Shown one piece after another: positions 14,262-18,360 of a stretch of 18,360 nt of DNA (position 1 is its first letter; every line of letters starts with the position of its first letter). Position numbers and translations under genes: made by a program. Source of the DNA: Candidatus Jacksonbacteria bacterium (GTDB lineage: Bacteria; Patescibacteriota; Patescibacteriia; UBA9629; GWA2-43-13); contig JABIPD010000044.1 in NCBI GenBank assembly GCA_018698735.1, positions 1 through 18,360 on the forward strand, given 5' to 3'. Under the pieces are notes generated by a model. It searched no databases, had not been told where the DNA came from, and saw only the letters and a list, made by a program, of their open reading frames with translations.

Positions 14262-15155
14262 ATGAGAACCTTTGCTTTCGTACTGGCCGCGATAGTGGCC
14301 CTCTCCAGCACGGCGATCGCGGAAAACGACTCCGGCTTCTTCGAGGACACAGCCACCCAGTTCACCGTCGGACCGCCGGCTCTCCATCACGAAACGAATG
14401 GCTTCCGGTTGGGTGACGACGCCCTCAGCGGGCGAGTCGTCAAATGGACGTCGAATGGCGTCCACGGAGGCACCTGGTACGTCTATACGAACGAAGGCAG
14501 AAACGCCTTCGTGATCACCAAGTTCGAAGAGATCGTCAGAAGCAACAGCCTCTTCCGAATCGAGGCAGTCTCGGTCGAGTCCGGCTTGACGGAAAGTGCC
14601 TATCTAGAGTGGCACGAAGTCCTGGGCCTTACCCGAGCCACGCAAGCCTGGAGCCGTGAAGGACTTGTTGGTAGCAGTCTAGACACCGTCAGCGGTGCCT
14701 CCTTCCAGGACGAGGCCAATAGCATGGCCCTGCTGTACCTTCACCCGTCCAGGACCTACCTGGTCAACACCGAGCACGTGCTCCTCTTCCTGGCGAGCGC
14801 GATCAGCAAGGGAGAGAACCCCAACGACATCCGGCTGGCGTACTCCGACCAGGACATCGAGACCGCGGCGCGTGCGGCACTCTCCACGGTCGATGAAGTA
14901 ACGATCCTCAAGTTCGACACGATCAGCACCATGAACGGCTTCTTCCGCCGTTCCCACGGAGATGCCAGCAAGGTTCTCCGCTACGCGACGAACGAAGATC
15001 TCGCCCTCAGCGGGATCGTCGTCGAGGGAGCCAGGAAGAACGCAGCGTGGTTCATCGTGGACCTGCCAAGCGGGGTTTCCAAGCTGTTCTCACTCAGCCC
15101 CACCTCAACTCCCGTGCGACTGCGGGACGTGTGGGTAACTAGGCTGGGACGCTAG
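14262..15155 (+). CDS. GC-rich predicted secreted protein of unknown function
   Basis: From the ATG at 14262 the protein has 298 residues with a clear Sec signal peptide: MRTFAFVLAAIVALSSTAIA, with probable cleavage after AIA at Glu21. A TTG at 14217 would only add a charged stretch at the transcript start and would spoil the signal peptide. The ribosome-binding signal is weak (AGAGA just upstream). The mature part has no membrane helix and no domain I recognise. It has a mix of strands and helices, including GGTWYVYTNEGRNAFVITKF (about 68-87) and a segment EHVLLFLASAI that is moderately hydrophobic. Composition is foreign to the neighbours: 42 of 60 bases are G/C at 14821-14880, against 19 of 60 at 13261-13320 in mnmA. 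It is a monocistronic unit with its own promoter and terminator. Function unknown. Confidence 0.75.
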   Translation: MRTFAFVLAAIVALSSTAIAENDSGFFEDTATQFTVGPPALHHETNGFRLGDDALSGRVVKWTSNGVHGGTWYVYTNEGRNAFVITKFEEIVRSNSLFRIEAVSVESGLTESAYLEWHEVLGLTRATQAWSREGLVGSSLDTVSGASFQDEANSMALLYLHPSRTYLVNTEHVLLFLASAISKGENPNDIRLAYSDQDIETAARAALSTVDEVTILKFDTISTMNGFFRRSHGDASKVLRYATNEDLALSGIVVEGARKNAAWFIVDLPSGVSKLFSLSPTSTPVRLRDVWVTRLGR

Positions 15156-15169
15156 CACTCTACAACATA

Positions 15170-15207
15170 GCGAGACACCGGTCTCGCAAACTCCAACTGA
15201 AAGGAGT
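15170..15207 (+). other. Two tandem hairpins in the 3' untranslated region
   Basis: GCGAGAC (15170-15176) pairs perfectly with GTCTCGC (15181-15187) around ACCG. ACTCC (15190-15194) then pairs with GGAGT (15203-15207). Together with the terminator that follows, three hairpins stand in a row after the stop codon, as could stabilise the mRNA 3' end. Confidence 0.6.
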
Positions 15208-15245
15208 AGGCCCCACATTCTGAACTGAATGATGAGGGCCTTTTT
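15208..15245 (+). terminator. Intrinsic terminator of the secreted-protein unit
   Basis: AGGCCC (15208-15213) pairs with GGGCCT (15236-15241). An inner stem CATTC (15216-15220) with GAATG (15227-15231) closes loop TGAACT. The T-run is at 15241-15245. It ends two bases before the stop of convergent queG. Confidence 0.8.
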
Positions 15246-15247
15246 CG

Positions 15248-16453
15248 TTACAAAAATTCGTTAAGAACTTCATCATCCATCTCACTAGGGCGATGCCTTG
15301 TCAGCATCTTTTTTGATTCCTGTGAATCTACCTGTTGCAAAGCCCAAACAGCATGAGCACGTATAACAGGGCTCTTATCTTGCAAGCCTATTTCCAACGT
15401 TTTAACTAAACTTGGATCTGCCCAGTTGCCCATTGCAACTAACACGTTCCTTAAAAACCCCTCTCTTTTCGCTCGTTTTATTGGGCTTTTCTTAAACCGA
15501 GCACTAAATTGTTCTTGGGTCATTGGAAACAAATCTAACAACTTAGGTGCAAATAAATCTTGCCTCGCCTTAAAATCTTTATTCTGAGATATTTTTTGCC
15601 GAGATTTATTCCATGGACACACCTCTTGGCAAATATCGCAGCCGTAAATTCTATTTTTCATTAACTTTCTAAACTCTAAAGGAATAATTCCTTTATGTTC
15701 GATAGTTAAATACGAAATGCATTTATTAGAATCTATTACTCCAGGTTTTATAATAGCTTTTGTTGGGCAAATATCTATACAGCGAGTACAAGAAAAGCAT
15801 CCCGACTTCTTGTCTGTCATTGCGAGGAGGCTCTGCGACGAAGCAATCTCTTCCTTTTTTGAAGGATGTAAGACGAGATTGCCGCGCTCACCTGGTTCGC
15901 TCGCAATGACAGATTCATCATCAAGCTCTACATCTATAATCAGCTCCGCCAACAACACCCAAGAACCATATTCAAAATTAATAAGCGTGGTATTTCGTCC
16001 CTGCAAACCCAACCCTGCACGAGCAGCTATCTCTCTTTCTAAAATAGGGCCAGTATCTACATACGCTTTATATTCTAAAGACCTGCCAACTTCTTTTTCT
16101 ATAAAATCTTTTAACTGCACTAATTTGGGCAACAATATTTCGTGATAGTCATCGTACACCGCGTAGCGGGCAATAATCCCTCGAGAGGGATCGTTTAAAA
16201 TATCTTCTGGGTAATCGAACGGATAATAATTTACCCCCACCATAATAATCGTTTTTGCGGTATCAAAAACCTTCTCGGGATTAACCCGTTTATCTAAAGA
16301 CCGCTCGTACCAGCTCATGCCAGCATGATACCCCTCTTTCACCCAATTCCGCACCGTGGTTTCATGGCTACTTGGTTGAACATTGCTAAACCCAACAATA
16401 TCAAAACCGCAATACTCTTTGGCGTATTCGTGTATTTTTTCTTTTAGCTGCAT
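15248..16453 (-). CDS. queG: Epoxyqueuosine reductase QueG with in-frame repeat insert
   Basis: QueG performs the last step of queuosine synthesis in tRNA, reducing epoxyqueuosine with a cobalamin cofactor and two 4Fe-4S clusters. From the ATG at 16453 (MQLKEKIHEYAKEYCGFDIV) it has 401 residues. Motifs: GMSWYERSLDKRVNPEKVF (45-63), VGVNYYPFDY, YKAYVDTGPILEREIAARAG (128-147, Asp133 the likely acid), GRNTTLI, the first cluster CFSCTRCIDICPTKAI (219-234), Cys245, and the second cluster CDICQEVCPWN (272-282). A HEAT-like C-terminus (about 335-385) ends it. Residues 182-213 (VIASEPGERGN to LLAMT) come from a palindromic repeat inserted just before the first cluster. A GTG at 16471 adds six residues and sits next to AGAGAG, so it cannot be excluded. 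The gene lies 45 bases after the CAP-protein gene, probably in one transcript. Confidence 0.95.
   Translation of the reverse strand: MQLKEKIHEYAKEYCGFDIVGFSNVQPSSHETTVRNWVKEGYHAGMSWYERSLDKRVNPEKVFDTAKTIIMVGVNYYPFDYPEDILNDPSRGIIARYAVYDDYHEILLPKLVQLKDFIEKEVGRSLEYKAYVDTGPILEREIAARAGLGLQGRNTTLINFEYGSWVLLAELIIDVELDDESVIASEPGERGNLVLHPSKKEEIASSQSLLAMTDKKSGCFSCTRCIDICPTKAIIKPGVIDSNKCISYLTIEHKGIIPLEFRKLMKNRIYGCDICQEVCPWNKSRQKISQNKDFKARQDLFAPKLLDLFPMTQEQFSARFKKSPIKRAKREGFLRNVLVAMGNWADPSLVKTLEIGLQDKSPVIRAHAVWALQQVDSQESKKMLTRHRPSEMDDEVLNEFL
15815..15911 (-). repeat. In-frame 96-bp palindromic element inside queG
   Basis: Same element as in mnmA: terminal TGTCATTGCGAG and CTCGCAATGACA, inner GCAATCTC facing GAGATTGC. 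Codons from GTC at 15910 to ACA at 15815 give 32 residues with no stop. Compared with the mnmA copy, the peptide differs at five residues (L-V-LHPS-K, then S-Q-S against S-H-R). Same orientation and frame as in mnmA, at an unrelated site 2.3 kb away. Confidence 0.92.
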
Positions 16454-16498
16454 ACAGGCCCACACTATCACCTCTCTATCCTGATTGCAACAAACTTT

Positions 16499-17956
16499 CT
16501 ATATTACAAAAAGAATCACAAAAAGTCCTATAACCAGCAGGGTTTGTATAATAATACTGTAATGCTGGTGTTTAATTTCGACAAAAATTTTAAGCAATAA
16601 CACAACCGCAAATAAAGCGATAAGTGCGATAAGCAAAAGGTTCGCAACAGAAAACGGGGTTCCTATTCCAAGAACCTTTGGCATCACAGAATTCGCTACG
16701 GTGTATTTTTCTATTGGAGATGGATTTACCACCTTTACCTCGCTCCACGAAATAATATCCTCTATCCGCTCACCATGAACGCCAGAAATGGTAATAGAGG
16801 GGCGAATAACAACCTTAAATATCTCGTCAACAGATGATTCAAGCACGATATCTCCAGTATAAAGAGTAGATCCTTGCGGACGCGTTAATGGAAAGGTTGT
16901 ACCATGAACAAACACCTCTACCGATTCTACCTCCCCCTCTATAAACGCCTGCACAGATATCCGGGTCAAGCCGTCACCTAAATCTCTCCAAAACACTAAA
17001 GATCTTTCCCGGTGATACACAACAGGCTCCGAAACGCCGGTGGTGGCAATAAGAGTGCTATTGTCTTGCTTACTCGATGCATCCTCTACCTCTTCTCTTG
17101 AAACAAAATTAGATTCACCACTATTTGATTCAATTGGCGTTTCTGGGGCAGAAGCAATTTTTCTTCCTTCTGTAAATACGGCCTCTACAGTTGGAATAAC
17201 TTTATCTAATGGAATAAATATCTCTTTTTGTTTTCCAAAATGGTGAGCTATAAACACGGTGTCTTTACCTTTATACTCACCGCTATCTATTCCTAACCCA
17301 TGTTCCAGAAATTCTGTATCTACCAGGTTTTTATAATGCAGAGGGCTCTTTACCCACGCGTTTACTACCGATTGCGCAGAACTAAACCCCATTGCCAAAT
17401 TTTCTCCTGCCACTTTGTACCCATATTCTGCTTCCTTTAGAAATGTAGATAAACTTTTTTTGTCTGGACCAGTATGTGCGAAATATGAATTTGCTACCAT
17501 GTGCGCTGCCTTTGATTGCGACGACTGATAGAGTTTTGTATTTTTCTCGAGAGTGATTAAACGATGTTCCTTGCGGATTTCTTCTACTAAAATTTCGAGC
17601 TCTTTTTGCTGTTCTGCAAGCACATCTGGAAGCATAAAAGCCTGCTGAGGGATAGATAGCGCAAATACAACAATAATTACTTTTATTCCTACAGAGGCAG
17701 TCGCATATAACAGAGCTCTTCTTGGTCGCAAAAATTGAGGAAAAAAATTATTCCCTTCATGAGGAATAAATAAATCCTTCGCTTTATTTGGAACACGTGG
17801 ATCGGTTCCTCTTTTTACTTCTTTGCCATCAGAAACACCATCACCATCCGTGTCAGGATTGGTTGGGTCTGTGCCTATCCGCTCTTCTATAACATCCGAC
17901 AACCCATCGTTGTCGGTGTCTCTTGGTCTGTTTATTCGTGAGTGAAACAGTCGCAT
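16499..17956 (-). CDS. Membrane CAP/SCP-domain protein with calcium-binding TSP3 repeats
   Basis: The 485-residue protein has four parts. (1) Residues 13-53 hold two thrombospondin-type-3-like calcium motifs, DTDNDGLSD (13-21) and DTDGDGVSD (35-43), each followed by E and GTDP. (2) A membrane helix (about 82-104) follows the basic FLRPRR. (3) A CAP/SCP domain spans about 114-240, with SYFAHTGPD (157-165), GENLAMGFSSAQSVVNAWVK (184-203), SPLHYKNL (204-211) and AHHFG (237-241). (4) A strand-rich region (about 310-415) leads to two C-terminal helices (about 435-457 and 466-485). The CAP residues H161, E185 and H207 are present. The positive-inside rule would put the CAP domain outside but the calcium repeats inside, which is unusual. 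Function is unknown; cell-envelope or cell-contact roles are only guesses. The ATG is at 17956-17954. Confidence 0.87.
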   Translation of the reverse strand: MRLFHSRINRPRDTDNDGLSDVIEERIGTDPTNPDTDGDGVSDGKEVKRGTDPRVPNKAKDLFIPHEGNNFFPQFLRPRRALLYATASVGIKVIIVVFALSIPQQAFMLPDVLAEQQKELEILVEEIRKEHRLITLEKNTKLYQSSQSKAAHMVANSYFAHTGPDKKSLSTFLKEAEYGYKVAGENLAMGFSSAQSVVNAWVKSPLHYKNLVDTEFLEHGLGIDSGEYKGKDTVFIAHHFGKQKEIFIPLDKVIPTVEAVFTEGRKIASAPETPIESNSGESNFVSREEVEDASSKQDNSTLIATTGVSEPVVYHRERSLVFWRDLGDGLTRISVQAFIEGEVESVEVFVHGTTFPLTRPQGSTLYTGDIVLESSVDEIFKVVIRPSITISGVHGERIEDIISWSEVKVVNPSPIEKYTVANSVMPKVLGIGTPFSVANLLLIALIALFAVVLLLKIFVEIKHQHYSIIIQTLLVIGLFVILFVI

Positions 17957-17958
17957 AG

Positions 17959-17993
17959 CTAAAGCTGGAATATTAATATTCCTCTTGCTTTAG
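17959..17993 (-). promoter_or_regulatory. Extended inverted repeat in the CAP-gene leader
   Basis: The perfect 16-base palindrome GGAATATTAATATTCC (17967-17982) is enclosed by CTAAAGC (17959-17965) and GCTTTAG (17987-17993). The structure ends 2 bases before the CAP start codon. On the minus strand AAGAGG, the only Shine-Dalgarno-like word, lies at the edge of the stem. It could be an operator or an mRNA hairpin affecting translation; which one cannot be read from the sequence. Confidence 0.5.
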
Positions 17994-18017
17994 TGTATCA
18001 CTTTTTTTAAAAGAGTG

Positions 18018-18047
18018 AAAAAGGAGGTCGTCTCTGATGACGCCTCC
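18018..18047 (-). terminator. Intrinsic terminator of the GC-rich unit at the right edge
   Basis: Read on the minus strand: GGAGG and CGTC (18047-18039), loop ATCAGA, GACG, a bulged base and CCTCC (down to 18023), then TTTTT (18022-18018). A further 7-bp stem CTCCCAC with GTGGGAG lies between it and the stop codon at 18099, roughly 18046-18093. Confidence 0.75.
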
Positions 18048-18098
18048 TCCCACTTTCGTGGATAATATGTTGTGTTCGATCGTGGTGGGAGCAGATTG

Positions 18099-18360
18099 CT
18101 ACCCAGTGAGATGTTGATCTCCTACCACTGTTTCTTCCGCTATCCGCCTACGTGTCGCATGCCGAGGTGGGCCAACTATATTCCACCCATACCTGGCCTG
18201 CGCTACGTTGTAGCACCGGCGAGCTTCAGCGAGAGTATCTTCATCGATCTTAACCTGGAATCCCTCGCCCTCAGGCCAAAATGTGATCGTCACTCGCTCG
18301 ACATCCGTGCGACCTCTTCTCAGACCTGCCGGAAGAACCCCCTCTCGTAGTTCAGATTCC
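18099..18360 (-). CDS. GC-rich protein of unknown function, 5' end beyond the window
   Basis: The frame ending at TAG 18101-18099 stays open to the right edge, so at least 87 C-terminal residues are seen. A GTG at 18293 could start a 64-residue product, but the open frame continues upstream through ESELREGVLPAGLRRGRTDV, so I treat the gene as partial. The visible part is charged: VTITFWPEGEGFQVKIDEDT, then a helix AEARRCYNVAQARYG, then an arginine-rich RHATRRRIAEE. No domain is recognised. Base use is GC-rich like the units at 11807 and 14262, and unlike the adjacent CAP gene. The terminator at 18018-18047 in the right orientation supports it as a real gene. Confidence 0.55.
   Translation of the reverse strand, partial: ESELREGVLPAGLRRGRTDVERVTITFWPEGEGFQVKIDEDTLAEARRCYNVAQARYGWNIVGPPRHATRRRIAEETVVGDQHLTG

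Noticed and set aside
14679..14971. Minus-strand open frames inside the secreted-protein gene
   Set aside because: Shadows of the coding frame starting at 14262. No start signals or recognisable domain.
11700..15250. The GC-rich units as contamination or chimeric assembly
   Set aside because: Three separate units each fit neatly between intact genes, with terminators ending at the neighbours' stop codons. That is unlikely for random mis-joins, though coverage data would settle it.
13541..15911. The two similar in-gene elements as a CRISPR array or an insertion sequence
   Set aside because: Only two distant copies, no regular spacers, no transposase. The element is a short palindrome inside coding frames.

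Overview
The window looks like chromosomal DNA of a Candidate Phyla Radiation (Patescibacteria) bacterium, or a close relative with a similar reduced AT-rich genome. Supporting signs are AT-rich housekeeping genes packed on one strand, weak Shine-Dalgarno signals, a shortened alanyl-tRNA synthetase, SecD with a parvulin-like insert, and a CAP-domain protein with thrombospondin-type-3 calcium repeats. TGA is used as a stop (Nudix and SecA genes), so the code appears standard. The phylum is an inference, not a proof.

Layout. All recognisable housekeeping genes are on the minus strand. From the left: dus (tRNA-dihydrouridine synthase, cut by the window edge), a Nudix hydrolase, secF, secD, an RBBP9-type serine hydrolase, a histidine phosphatase, an ITPA/RdgB-type nucleotide pyrophosphatase, secA, hpf, alaS, mnmA, queG and a CAP/TSP3 membrane protein. 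Together they cover protein export (SecA, SecD, SecF), tRNA charging and modification (AlaS, Dus, MnmA, QueG), ribosome hibernation (Hpf) and nucleotide-pool cleaning (Nudix, ITPA).

Three things stand out. (1) Short palindromic repeats sit in frame inside three tRNA-modification genes. A nearly identical 96-bp element adds 32 codons to mnmA and to queG, and a different G/C-run repeat adds about 29 codons to dus. Relatives of the mnmA/queG element occur between genes near 1347, 5057 and 6267. (2) Three GC-rich units (11708-12873, 14181-15245, and 18018 to the right edge) alternate with AT-rich genes between 11.7 and 18.4 kb. The two complete units each have an AT-rich sigma70-like promoter, an exported protein of unknown function and an intrinsic terminator. 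The third is open at the window edge but has its own terminator. (3) The gaps on both sides of the serine hydrolase hold plus-strand promoter, hairpin and terminator sets with no open frame, read here as small RNA genes. The best (5022-5153) contains two crossing stems and a repeat-derived core.

Other oddities are SecD with part of a parvulin domain, an AlaRS lacking both the editing-side beta barrel and the C-Ala domain, and an ITPA homologue with SMR in place of SHR. No tRNA, rRNA, CRISPR array, transposase or integrase was seen.
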